The notes under the pieces are model-generated. The model searched no databases. It was not told the DNA's origin and was given only the letters and a program-made list of their open reading frames with translations. Positions 27,327 to 36,245 of a stretch of 64,000 nucleotides of DNA are shown here, one piece after another. The stretch's first letter is position 1; every line of letters begins with the position of its first letter. The stretch comes from Rhizobiaceae bacterium. GTDB lineage: Bacteria; Pseudomonadota; Alphaproteobacteria; Rhizobiales; Rhizobiaceae. The DNA is taken from assembly GCA_029233925.1 (NCBI GenBank), contig JARGOX010000010.1:156848-220847 (forward strand), written 5' to 3'. The position numbers were made by a program, and so were the translations under genes.

Positions 27327-28844
27327 ATGGAAGATCTCGTCTCGGCATTTGGGCTGCTTGCCAGGATTGATGTGCTGGTCGCACTGCTGATTGGTTCCAT
27401 TGGCGGCGTCATCATTGGGGCCATTCCCGGCGTTGGCGCAGCCGTTGCCATTGCCATCCTGCTGCCCGCAACCTTTTCGCTGGAGCCGCTCGTCGGTCTG
27501 ACCATGCTCCTGGGGATCTATGGTTCCTCCATGTACGGTGGCTCGATCCCTGCCATTTTGATCAATACGCCCGGCACGGCGGTGAACGCCCTGACCACCT
27601 ATGACGGCTATCCGATGACCAAAGCCGGAGAAGCAAGGCGCGCCATTTCACTGGCCTATTCGGCCTCCTTTTTTGGCGGCGTTTTCGGTATTCTTTGCCT
27701 CATTCTCCTGTCACCTGTTCTGGCGTGGATCGCACCGCAATTTGGAAGCCGCGAAATATTTCTGGCGGCGCTGCTGGGGATCATTCTTGTCGTCCTGGCC
27801 CATCGCGGGCAGATCTTTGCCGCCGGCATGCTGGCCTGTTTTGGCATATTCCTCAACACGATCGGACTTGAGCCGATCAAATACACCCAACGTTTCACAT
27901 TCGGCCAATCCTGGTTGTCGTCCGGCATTGATCTCATTGTCGTCGTGCTCGGTCTCTTCGCCCTTTCCCAGGCCTTTGTCCTGATGGTCGACAAGGACGA
28001 CAGCCCCAGGGCGCAGCCCCTGAAAGGCTCGCTCTTTTCCGGAATGAAGGAACTTTTCGGCCACAAACGGGTGGCAACGGTTGCCTCGAGCTTTGGCGTA
28101 TTGATGGGGATGATACCGGGGGTCGGTGAATTCACCGCACAGTTCATGTCCTACACATATGCCCAGAAAACCTCGAAGAAGCCGGAGCTTTTTGGCAAGG
28201 GGTCGCCTGAGGGGCTGATCGCTTCTGAATCCGCCAACAATGCCGTTCCGGCGGCTGCCATGATCCCGCTTCTAGCGCTGGGTATTCCAGGAGAGGCTTT
28301 GACCGCCATGATGCTCTCGGTCTTTTACGTCCACAACGTAATACCGGGCCCGCAATTGTTTCAAAACGACATGGATTTCGTTCTGGCGCTTTACATCGCC
28401 ATGCTGGTTCTCAACGTGCTGGTGCTGATCTTCCTGCTTTTCTCCACCAATCTGCTGACGAAGATCATCCAGATTCCGACGCGCTTTCTCGGAATTGTCA
28501 TCATGATCCTGAGTTTCGTCGGCGTTTATTCGCTTCGAAATTCGATCGTTGATTGTGCCATCGCGGCAGGTTTCGGGGTGTTCGGGCTTGTTCTCAAACG
28601 TCTGAACCTGCCGGTCGTGCCGATTATTCTGGGGATGGTTCTGGGCGGCATCATGGAGACCAAGCTGCGCAGTTCCATGGCGCGGGTCAAAACACCGCTG
28701 GACTTCATCGACAGGCCGATCGCCGCAATCCTCTTTGCCATCATTGTGCTGGTCATCATTTTGCACATTCGAACCCTGGTGATCGAACACAGAAATCGCC
28801 AACCCGAAACCGACCATGATCTGCACGATACACAGATGCGCTAG
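27327..28844 (+). CDS. tctA: Tripartite tricarboxylate transporter large permease TctA (system 2)
   Basis: A 505-residue permease with the TctA signatures GAIPGVGAAVAIAILLPATF, GIYGSSMYGGSIPAILINTP, MIPGVGEFTAQFMSYTYAQK and SESANNAVPAAAMIPLLALG. TAGGAAAATCTG precedes the ATG. It is distinct from the TctA at 14625-16160, so the two systems probably carry different substrates. Followed by a GC-rich hairpin and the catabolic enzyme genes. Confidence 0.95.
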   Translation: MEDLVSAFGLLARIDVLVALLIGSIGGVIIGAIPGVGAAVAIAILLPATFSLEPLVGLTMLLGIYGSSMYGGSIPAILINTPGTAVNALTTYDGYPMTKAGEARRAISLAYSASFFGGVFGILCLILLSPVLAWIAPQFGSREIFLAALLGIILVVLAHRGQIFAAGMLACFGIFLNTIGLEPIKYTQRFTFGQSWLSSGIDLIVVVLGLFALSQAFVLMVDKDDSPRAQPLKGSLFSGMKELFGHKRVATVASSFGVLMGMIPGVGEFTAQFMSYTYAQKTSKKPELFGKGSPEGLIASESANNAVPAAAMIPLLALGIPGEALTAMMLSVFYVHNVIPGPQLFQNDMDFVLALYIAMLVLNVLVLIFLLFSTNLLTKIIQIPTRFLGIVIMILSFVGVYSLRNSIVDCAIAAGFGVFGLVLKRLNLPVVPIILGMVLGGIMETKLRSSMARVKTPLDFIDRPIAAILFAIIVLVIILHIRTLVIEHRNRQPETDHDLHDTQMR

Positions 28845-28859
28845 TAGCTTTCTATAATT

Positions 28860-28883
28860 GGCAGCGCGTGCACCGCGCGCTGC
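28860..28883 (+). other. Second copy of the intra-operon hairpin, after tctA
   Basis: GGCAGCGCG followed by seven bases and CGCGCTGC. It has the same stem as the hairpin at 26727-26749 but a different loop, placed between the transporter genes and the enzyme genes. No T run, so read-through is expected. The pair brackets tctBA. Confidence 0.55.
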
Positions 28884-28925
28884 ATGAATGACGACCTTCT
28901 AATTCACCACGGCAGGGAGAATGGC

Positions 28926-30410
28926 ATGGACCAGACGAGTATTGATGAACTGCGCAATCGGGATGTGCCGCCCTGTCACCATCTCATTGATGGCAAGGCG
29001 AGACCTGCTTCTTCCGGCGAGACGATGGACGTCGTCTCGCCGATTGACGGTTCCATCCTGACGACAATTGCCCGCGGAACGGCAGCGGACATGAACGCCG
29101 CCATAGGTTCGGCGCGCGCCGCCTTTGATGATGGCCGGTGGAAAAACCAGCCTCCTGCCGCCCGTAAGGCAATCATGCTCAAATGGGCTGACCTTGTCGA
29201 AAAACATGCGCTGGAACTTGCCGTTCTTGGCGTGCGCGACAATGGAACCGAAATTGCCATGGCGTTCAAGGCCGAGCCCCTGTCTGCCGCCGGTACGATC
29301 CGCTATTACGCCGAAGCCATCGACAAGGTCTACGGCGAGATTGCGCCGACACAGCAAAATGTCCTGGGCATGATCCACCACGAACCGGTGGGTGTTGTGG
29401 GCGCCATCATCCCCTGGAATTTCCCCCTGATGATCGGTGCCTGGAAAATCGGCCCGGCACTGGCCACGGGAAACAGCCTTGTTGTCAAACCGCCGGAGAC
29501 CGCTTCCCTGACCCTTCCTCGCATGGCCGAACTGGCTCTGGAAGCTGGCCTTCCCGAAGGCGTGTTGAACGTTGTAACCGGCGAGGGTGCCGTCGTCGGC
29601 GAGGCCATGGCGCTTTCGATGGATGTTGATGTCCTGGCCTTTACCGGTTCAGGTGCCACGGGGCGTCGTCTGCTGGAATACTCGGCCCGCTCCAATCTGA
29701 AACGTGTCTATCTGGAATTGGGTGGCAAGTCGCCTCACATCATTTTTGCCGACACTGCGGATCTGGATCAGGCTGCAAAAGTAGTGGCAGCAGGCATATT
29801 CAGGAATTCCGGCCAGGTCTGCGTGGCCGGCTCGCGGCTCCTTGTGCAACAGGATATTCATGATGATTTCGTTGCTGCGGTCACAAAGGCATCAGCCGCA
29901 ATGCAGCCGGGCGATCCCCTGTTGCTGGACACGAAGATTGGTGCGATCAATTCGGAAAACCAGTTGAAACAGGATTTGGCGGCCGTCGAAACGGCTGTCC
30001 ATGAGGGCGGAAAACTTGTGCTGGGTGGCACACGATGCCTTGAGGAAACCGGCGGCTTCTACATGGGGCCGACCATTGTCGACGGTGTGAAGGCTTCACA
30101 CAGCCTGTTTCAGAAAGAGGTATTTGGACCCGTTCTCGCGGTGACATCCTTTGCCGACGAAGCCGAGGCTGTGCAATTGGCAAATGCAACGGACTACGGT
30201 CTTGCGGCCGGGGTGTGGACCTCGAACCTTTCGCGTGCGCATCGCATGGTGCGGGCGATCCATGCCGGCGTCGTACACGTCAACACCTATGGCGGCGCCG
30301 ATGTCACCGTTCCGCTGGGAGGCGTCGGTCAATCTGGCAATGGATCGGACAAATCTCTTCATGCCTTTGACAAATACCGCAACCTCAAAACGGCCTGGAT
30401 ACAATTGTGA
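28926..30410 (+). CDS. NAD(P)-dependent aldehyde dehydrogenase
   Basis: A 494-residue ALDH, full length. Motifs: IIPWNFPLMIGAWKIGPALA, K188 in VVKPPE, FTGSGATGRRLL, catalytic E264 in LELGGKSP and catalytic C299 in NSGQVCVAGS. It resembles the betaine/4-aminobutyraldehyde (PuuC-like) branch that oxidises amino-aldehydes. ATG 28926 is chosen because GGGAG precedes it; an ATG at 28884 would add an unrelated leader. The stop overlaps the next GTG (GTGA), so it is coupled to the flavoprotein gene. Confidence 0.94.
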   Translation: MDQTSIDELRNRDVPPCHHLIDGKARPASSGETMDVVSPIDGSILTTIARGTAADMNAAIGSARAAFDDGRWKNQPPAARKAIMLKWADLVEKHALELAVLGVRDNGTEIAMAFKAEPLSAAGTIRYYAEAIDKVYGEIAPTQQNVLGMIHHEPVGVVGAIIPWNFPLMIGAWKIGPALATGNSLVVKPPETASLTLPRMAELALEAGLPEGVLNVVTGEGAVVGEAMALSMDVDVLAFTGSGATGRRLLEYSARSNLKRVYLELGGKSPHIIFADTADLDQAAKVVAAGIFRNSGQVCVAGSRLLVQQDIHDDFVAAVTKASAAMQPGDPLLLDTKIGAINSENQLKQDLAAVETAVHEGGKLVLGGTRCLEETGGFYMGPTIVDGVKASHSLFQKEVFGPVLAVTSFADEAEAVQLANATDYGLAAGVWTSNLSRAHRMVRAIHAGVVHVNTYGGADVTVPLGGVGQSGNGSDKSLHAFDKYRNLKTAWIQL

Positions 30411-32902
30411 GTGTCGCGGCAGGGACAGCTATGACGGGTGCACAAAAGGAACTTCCGCAAAGGGCGCCTGTGGTGATCATCGGCGGCGGCATTGTCGGCG
30501 TGTCCACGCTCTATCACCTGGCCCGAAGGGGTATTCCTGCCGTTCTTCTGGAACGCCGCAAGATTGCCAGCGGAACAACCTGGCACGCGGCAGGGATCGT
30601 CGGGCAGTTGCGTGACAGCACCGCCCAGACCGAACTCGGAAAATATACGGCCAGACTGTTTCAGGAACTGGAACTGGAGACCGGGCAGGCGACCGGCTAC
30701 AAGCAGAACGGTACGATCAATATTGCGCTCAGCGATGTCCGCCATGAGCAATTGCTGCGTAGCCATGATCACGCCGCCCGCATGGGCATTGAGTCCCGGA
30801 TGCTTTCACGCCAGGAAGTCTCTGAAAAATGGCCCTGGATTGAAGCAGGTGATGTGAAGTCCGGCTTCTTCGTCCCGTCGAACGGTCAGGTCAATCCGCT
30901 TGATGTCTCTGTCGCGCTGGTCAAGGGCGCGCGGGCGCTGGGCGCAAGCCGGTTTGAAGATGTCGAAGTGAAGAGTCTGATCGTCAGGAACGGGAAGATT
31001 GTCGGTGTTCACACCGATAGCGGCGATATCGCAACCGGCAAGGTCCTGCTCGCCGGAGGCATGTGGAGCCATCTGTTCGCCAAGGCCCATGGCGTGACCC
31101 TGCCGCTGCACGCGGTGGAGCACTTTTACATCGTCACCGAACCGATGGGTGAATTGCCCCGTGATCAGCCGATCCTGAATATTGTCGAAGAGCGGACCTA
31201 CTGGAAAGAGGATGCCGGAAAGCTGCTGATCGGCGGCTTTGAAGCCATGGGCAAGCCCTGGGGTTCGGCGGGCATCCCGAAGGATTTCGAGTTTGACGAA
31301 CTGCCTTTCGATATGGATCATGTGGAAGCGGAACTGGAAGGCATGTTTGCCAGAATGCCGAAGCTGGCGGATATGGGCATTCAGACATTTTTCAACGGTC
31401 CGGAAAGCTTTACGCCCGATGGCCGTCCCTATCTGGGGCCAGCTCCGGAGATTGATGGCCTGTTCATTGCATCAGGCATGAATTCAAACGGTATTTTGAA
31501 TTCCGGCGGCGTTGGGCTGACCATGGCTGAATGGATGACTGACGGTGATCCGTCGCGATCCATGGGATCCTTGTTGGCGGCAAGAGCGCATCCGTTTCAG
31601 GCCAATACACGCTATGTCCATGACCGCAGTGCGGAGGCAATAGGCTTTCATTACGGGATAGCCTGGGCCGGCAGACAGACCGAGACAACGCGCAATGTGC
31701 GCAAGGTTGTGCTGCACGACAGTCTCCATGCGGCGGGCGCGGTTTTTGCCGAGCGGATCGGCTGGGAAGTGCCGATGTATTTCGATCCGGACAATCAGGC
31801 CTGGCCAACAGAGCCGGCGCTCGGTTGGAAGCCCTGGTCAGGACAGGTCAAGGCTGAATGTCTGGCGGCGCGCGACAATGCCGTGCTGATTGACCAGTCC
31901 ATGTATGGAAAAATCCTGGTTCAGGGCCGCGATGCGGTCAAGGCGCTCAACCGGATTTGCGGGGCGCAAATGGATATACCCACCGGCACCTCCGTCTACA
32001 CGCAATTCCTCAATGTCCGTGGCGGCATTGAAGCCGATGTCACCATAACGCGTATAGAGACCGATGCGTTCATGGTCATCACCGGCCACCCTTCCCAGAC
32101 AAGGGACAAAGCCTGGATCAGGCGCCATGCCGATCCCGATTGGCATTTTGAAATATTCGACGCCACATCCGCCTATGGTCTGCTGACGATTCACGGTCCG
32201 AAATCGCGGGCAATCCTCTCCCTGATTTCCGGTGACGATCTGTCCAACGCAGCCTTTCCCTTTGGCGCGGCGCGCGAGATCGACATGGCCTATGCAAGAG
32301 GTTGGGCGATCCGCCGATCCTTCCTCGGGGAACTGGGTTATGAGTTGATGGTCCCGACCGAATTCACCGCGCATGTCTATGACGCCCTTTTGAGCGCAGG
32401 CGAAGGTCACGGCCTCAAACATATGGGCATGTTTGCGATGAATGCATGCCGGCTGGAAAAAGGCTTCCGGCATTTCGGCCATGATATCGGCGAGGACGAT
32501 ACACCCTATGAAAGTGGATTGGGTTTTGCGGTCAATCTGGACAAGCCGGATCACTTTCTGGGCAGCAAACATCTGGCAGAACAAAAGGCGGCGGGTCCAG
32601 CTACCCAGCACCGGACTGTATCCCTGGTCGTCGATGAAATTAACGCACAATCCGGCCCATGGCTCATTCACAACGAACCCATCTGGAAAAATGGCGAAAT
32701 TGTCGGGCACGTCACCTCCGGCGATTGGGGTTTCCGGCTTGAAAAGATGGTCGGGCTTGCGAGCATCCACAAGGATGAGGGCGTGAGCAAGGTATGGATC
32801 GATGAAGGCGGGTTCGAAGTGCAGGTCGCAGGCAGGCTCTATGCCGCTCGATTGCAATTGGCGCCCTTTTACGACCCAAAGGGTGAAATCATGCGCGGGT
32901 GA
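30407..32902 (+). CDS. Dimethylglycine/sarcosine-dehydrogenase-like flavoprotein with GcvT domain
   Basis: An 831-residue enzyme. The N-terminal DAO-type FAD domain has VVIIGGGIVGVSTLYHLARR (GxGxxG at 26-31) and GTTWHAAG, where H60 corresponds to the histidine that covalently binds FAD in dimethylglycine dehydrogenase. The C-terminal half (about 430-830) is a folate-binding aminomethyltransferase domain (MNACRLEKGFRHFGHDI, LGSKHL, GHVTSGDWG). Such enzymes oxidatively demethylate N-methyl amines and pass formaldehyde to tetrahydrofolate. It starts at GTG 30407 by overlap with the ALDH stop. Exact substrate unproven. Confidence 0.92.
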   Translation: MSVAAGTAMTGAQKELPQRAPVVIIGGGIVGVSTLYHLARRGIPAVLLERRKIASGTTWHAAGIVGQLRDSTAQTELGKYTARLFQELELETGQATGYKQNGTINIALSDVRHEQLLRSHDHAARMGIESRMLSRQEVSEKWPWIEAGDVKSGFFVPSNGQVNPLDVSVALVKGARALGASRFEDVEVKSLIVRNGKIVGVHTDSGDIATGKVLLAGGMWSHLFAKAHGVTLPLHAVEHFYIVTEPMGELPRDQPILNIVEERTYWKEDAGKLLIGGFEAMGKPWGSAGIPKDFEFDELPFDMDHVEAELEGMFARMPKLADMGIQTFFNGPESFTPDGRPYLGPAPEIDGLFIASGMNSNGILNSGGVGLTMAEWMTDGDPSRSMGSLLAARAHPFQANTRYVHDRSAEAIGFHYGIAWAGRQTETTRNVRKVVLHDSLHAAGAVFAERIGWEVPMYFDPDNQAWPTEPALGWKPWSGQVKAECLAARDNAVLIDQSMYGKILVQGRDAVKALNRICGAQMDIPTGTSVYTQFLNVRGGIEADVTITRIETDAFMVITGHPSQTRDKAWIRRHADPDWHFEIFDATSAYGLLTIHGPKSRAILSLISGDDLSNAAFPFGAAREIDMAYARGWAIRRSFLGELGYELMVPTEFTAHVYDALLSAGEGHGLKHMGMFAMNACRLEKGFRHFGHDIGEDDTPYESGLGFAVNLDKPDHFLGSKHLAEQKAAGPATQHRTVSLVVDEINAQSGPWLIHNEPIWKNGEIVGHVTSGDWGFRLEKMVGLASIHKDEGVSKVWIDEGGFEVQVAGRLYAARLQLAPFYDPKGEIMRG

Positions 32903-32928
32903 TCCCGGCGCTATATATGGAGGACGGG

Positions 32929-34164
32929 ATGGCTGACAAAACGATCCTGGTGATCGGAACCTACGACACCAAGAACGACGAACTGGACTATATGGTCGAA
33001 CGCATCCGCCACATTGGCGGTGGCGTTTTGACCATGGATGTCTCCGTTCTGGGGGATCCGCAAAATCCCACCGATTATTCAAAGCACAATGTGGCCGAGG
33101 CTGCCGGAAGCAGTATTGAAGCTGTCATTGACAGTGGCGATGAAAACAGCGCCATGCAGATCATGGCCAGGGGCGCCAGTTCGCTTGCCCGGACACTATT
33201 CGGGGAGGGGCGCTTTGACGGCGTGGTGATTCTTGGCGGCACCATGGGCACCGACCTGGCGCTTGATGTGTGCCGTGCATTGCCCATCGGCGTGCCGAAA
33301 TATGTCGTTTCCACCGTGTCTTTTTCTCCGCTCATTCCGCCGGAGAGATTGTCTTCCGATATCCAGATGATCCTTTGGGCCGGTGGTCTTTACGGCCTCA
33401 ATTCCATCTGCAAGTCCTCGCTCAGCCAGGCCGCCGGTGCCGTGCTTGGCGCTGCGCGGGCTGTCGAGAGACCGGATGGAAAAACGCCAATTGTTGGCAT
33501 GACGTCGCTTGGAACCTCCTGCCTGAAATACCAGAAATTTCTAAAGCCGGAACTGGAAAAACGCGGTTTTGAAGTGGCCGTCTTTCATGCCACCGGCATG
33601 GGGGGCATGGCTTTTGAAAGCGTGGCTGCGGAAGGTGGCTTTGCCTGCGTGATGGATTTTGCCCTGCCGGAACTGGGCAATTTGCTGGCCGGGTCGGTCA
33701 TCAATGGCGGTTCCGACCGCCTGTTGAATGCTGGCCGATCGGGCATTCCGCAGATCGTTGCGCCCGGTTGTCTTGATCTGATCGATTTTGCCGGATGGCA
33801 GGAGATACCGGCGCAATATCAGGACCGTCCCTTTCATGAGCACAACCGCCTGATAAAATCGTCAGCTCTGAACGGCAAAGAACGCAGGCAGACCGCGCGT
33901 GAAATGGCATCGCGCCTCTCCAAAAGCAAGGCGCCTGTTCATGTAATCCTGCCAAATCGGGGTGTCGAGGAATGGGACCGTGAAGGCGGCGTTGCCCATG
34001 ATCCGCAAGCTTTCGCTGAATTTCTTGACGAAATGCGCTCCGCATTCAAGCAGCCAGTCAGGTTTGAAGAGATCGAGTGTCACATCAACGATGACGCCTT
34101 TGCCGAAAGAGCGCTGCAGATCTTTGATGTCTGGCTCGATGACGGCACCATCAAAACAGCCTGA
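32929..34164 (+). CDS. UPF0261 / Tm-1-like ATP-binding domain protein
   Basis: A 411-residue protein starting MADKTILVIGTYDTKNDELD, with VVILGGTMGTDLALDVCRAL, VGMTSLGTSCLKYQKFLKPE, ATGMGGMAFES and PGCLDLIDF, all in the order of UPF0261 (the domain found in the plant Tm-1 resistance protein). GGAGG lies five bases before ATG 32929; longer in-frame starts overlap the previous gene. Bacterial members have no firm function that I know; they often sit in carboxylate or amine catabolic clusters, as here. Confidence 0.9.
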   Translation: MADKTILVIGTYDTKNDELDYMVERIRHIGGGVLTMDVSVLGDPQNPTDYSKHNVAEAAGSSIEAVIDSGDENSAMQIMARGASSLARTLFGEGRFDGVVILGGTMGTDLALDVCRALPIGVPKYVVSTVSFSPLIPPERLSSDIQMILWAGGLYGLNSICKSSLSQAAGAVLGAARAVERPDGKTPIVGMTSLGTSCLKYQKFLKPELEKRGFEVAVFHATGMGGMAFESVAAEGGFACVMDFALPELGNLLAGSVINGGSDRLLNAGRSGIPQIVAPGCLDLIDFAGWQEIPAQYQDRPFHEHNRLIKSSALNGKERRQTAREMASRLSKSKAPVHVILPNRGVEEWDREGGVAHDPQAFAEFLDEMRSAFKQPVRFEEIECHINDDAFAERALQIFDVWLDDGTIKTA

Positions 34165-34190
34165 AACGGTCGCTGATTGGAGAAATGCCG

Positions 34191-36215
34191 ATGAATTACG
34201 ACCTATTGTTCGAGCCGGTTAAAATCGGACCTGTGACCGCACCCAACCGCTTTTTTTCCGTTCCCCATGCCAACGGGCATTCGCCCTTGATGCCCAATGG
34301 TTCGGTGATGATGCGGGAAATGAAGGCAGAGGGGGGCTGGGGAACGGTTTCGATGCAATTGGCGGAAATCGATCCGGGGTCTGATATTTCCAATCTTCCC
34401 ATCGAGAAATTCTGGGATGAGCAGGATGTCAAAAGCCATGCGCGATTGACGGAGCGCCTGCGCGCCCGCGGCGCCTTGTCGGCCATTGAAATCGGCCATA
34501 CGGGATTGCGTTCCAGGGGCATGGCCAATGGCTTTCCGGTGCTCGGGCCATCGAACCTGTCGACATTGAAGCCGGGCATACCGGTCCAGTGCAAGGCCAT
34601 GGATAAGGCTGACATTCGCGATCTGCGTAAAAGTTACCGTGATGCGATCCGCCGATCAAAGCAGGCGGGCTATGATATCACCTATGTCTATGCCGCCCAT
34701 GATGCGTCGATCCTCTGGCATTTCCTCTCGCCGGTCTACAACCGCCGCACGGATGAATATGGCGGCTCCTTTGAAAACCGCCTGCGGCTGTTTCGCGAGG
34801 TGCTGGAAGAGGCGCAGGACGAGGCGGCTGGCGAGATCGCCATTGCCGTTCGCTTCGCAGTGCATGAACTCAGCGGGCCCAAAGCCATCACCTGTGACGG
34901 GGAAGGCCGCGATGTGGTCGAAGCATTGGCGGAGATCCCAGATCTTTGGGACGTAAACGTCTCGGGCTGGAACAGGGACAGCGGAACGTCACGCTTCGAT
35001 CCTGAAGGCTTTCAGGAAGAGTTCACGTCCTTTGTCAAAACCGTGACCACCAAGCCGGTTGTTGGCGTTGGCCGGTTTACCTCGCCCGATGCGATGGTCA
35101 GCCAGATCAGGCGCGGCGTTCTGGACCTGATTGGAGGCGCGCGACCCTCCATTGCCGATCCGTTTTTACCCAACAAGATCAGGGAAGGCAGGATCGAGGA
35201 TATCCGCGAGTGTATTGGCTGCAACATTTGTGCCGCCTCTGATGCCAACAGCCTGCCGCTGCGGTGCACGCAGAACCCGACCGTGTCTGAAGAATGGCGG
35301 CGTGGCTGGCATCCTGAAAATGTCCCCGCAGCCAGATCGCAAAAACATGCGCTTGTTGTCGGCTCCGGGCCAGCCGGCCTGGAAGCGGCCCTGACGCTGG
35401 CGCGGGCCGGGCACAGGGTCACTGTTGCCGAGAAAGCCGACGTCTTCGGTGGGCGCGTCGCGCGCGAATGCCTTCTGCCCGGCCTGTCGGCCTGGGGACG
35501 CGTGCGCGATTATCGACTCTACCAGCTTCAGCAGCTTTCCAATGTGGACCTTTATGCGCAAAGTCTTCTGACCGCCAGTGACATTGCAGCATTCGAAGCC
35601 GACCACGTTTTCGTGGCAACCGGATCGACCTGGGAAAGACAGGGCCGCGGCCACACATCCTATGAGCCCATTGCGGGCTTTCAGGACACTGCTATGACAC
35701 CCGATGACGTGATGGCCGGTAAGCCAATTGCGGGCCCGGTCATCATCTACGATGACGATCACTACTACATGGGCCATGTGCTAGCGCTGAAAATGGTCAG
35801 GGAAGGCCATGCCGTCACGCTGGTGTCGCCCCTGTCAGACATTGCCACCTGGACCAATTACACGCTGGAACAACCGCGTGTCGTCGCTGAATTGCATCAG
35901 GCCGGCGTGGGCTTGATGCCAAACACCTTTGCGCAAAAATGCTCCGGCAACAGATTGGAAATTGCCCGCTCTGACACGAAGGAGGAACTGCAGAGCCTTG
36001 CATTCGGCACCCTGATTCACATCGGACTGCGCGATCCGGACCTTGCCCTGTACAATGCCTTGCCAGAAGGCGTGTCATCCACCCTGATCGGTGACGCTCT
36101 GGCGCCGGGGCTGATACAGGCAGCGGTGTTTTCCGGCCACAAGGCGGCCATGGAATTTGAAACCGCGCCCGGCGAACGGGTTCATAATCGCGAGGCGCCC
36201 ATTCTGTTTGTTTGA
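34191..36215 (+). CDS. OYE-family iron-sulfur flavoprotein, trimethylamine-dehydrogenase-like
   Basis: A 674-residue three-domain enzyme. Residues 1-335 form the FMN TIM barrel (LLFEPVKIGPVTAPNRFF, YNRRTDEYGGSFENRLRLF). Cysteines C341, C344, C347 and C359 form the 4Fe-4S motif CIGCNICAAS. From about 385 there is an ADP/FAD-binding domain (VVGSGPAG, 390-396). Family members include trimethylamine, dimethylamine and histamine dehydrogenases and 2,4-dienoyl-CoA reductase. YAAHDASILWHFLSP in the barrel resembles the amine dehydrogenases. GGAG lies eight bases before ATG 34191. Last gene of the operon; with the dimethylglycine-type enzyme it points to stepwise N-demethylation. Confidence 0.92.
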   Translation: MNYDLLFEPVKIGPVTAPNRFFSVPHANGHSPLMPNGSVMMREMKAEGGWGTVSMQLAEIDPGSDISNLPIEKFWDEQDVKSHARLTERLRARGALSAIEIGHTGLRSRGMANGFPVLGPSNLSTLKPGIPVQCKAMDKADIRDLRKSYRDAIRRSKQAGYDITYVYAAHDASILWHFLSPVYNRRTDEYGGSFENRLRLFREVLEEAQDEAAGEIAIAVRFAVHELSGPKAITCDGEGRDVVEALAEIPDLWDVNVSGWNRDSGTSRFDPEGFQEEFTSFVKTVTTKPVVGVGRFTSPDAMVSQIRRGVLDLIGGARPSIADPFLPNKIREGRIEDIRECIGCNICAASDANSLPLRCTQNPTVSEEWRRGWHPENVPAARSQKHALVVGSGPAGLEAALTLARAGHRVTVAEKADVFGGRVARECLLPGLSAWGRVRDYRLYQLQQLSNVDLYAQSLLTASDIAAFEADHVFVATGSTWERQGRGHTSYEPIAGFQDTAMTPDDVMAGKPIAGPVIIYDDDHYYMGHVLALKMVREGHAVTLVSPLSDIATWTNYTLEQPRVVAELHQAGVGLMPNTFAQKCSGNRLEIARSDTKEELQSLAFGTLIHIGLRDPDLALYNALPEGVSSTLIGDALAPGLIQAAVFSGHKAAMEFETAPGERVHNREAPILFV

Positions 36216-36245
36216 CCTGGAGCAGAGTGATCTTTTGGTTTTTTC

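Noticed and set aside
31838..33082. 414-codon minus-strand frame opposite the dimethylglycine-dehydrogenase-like gene
   Set aside because: Shadow of a well-supported enzyme; no recognisable domain.
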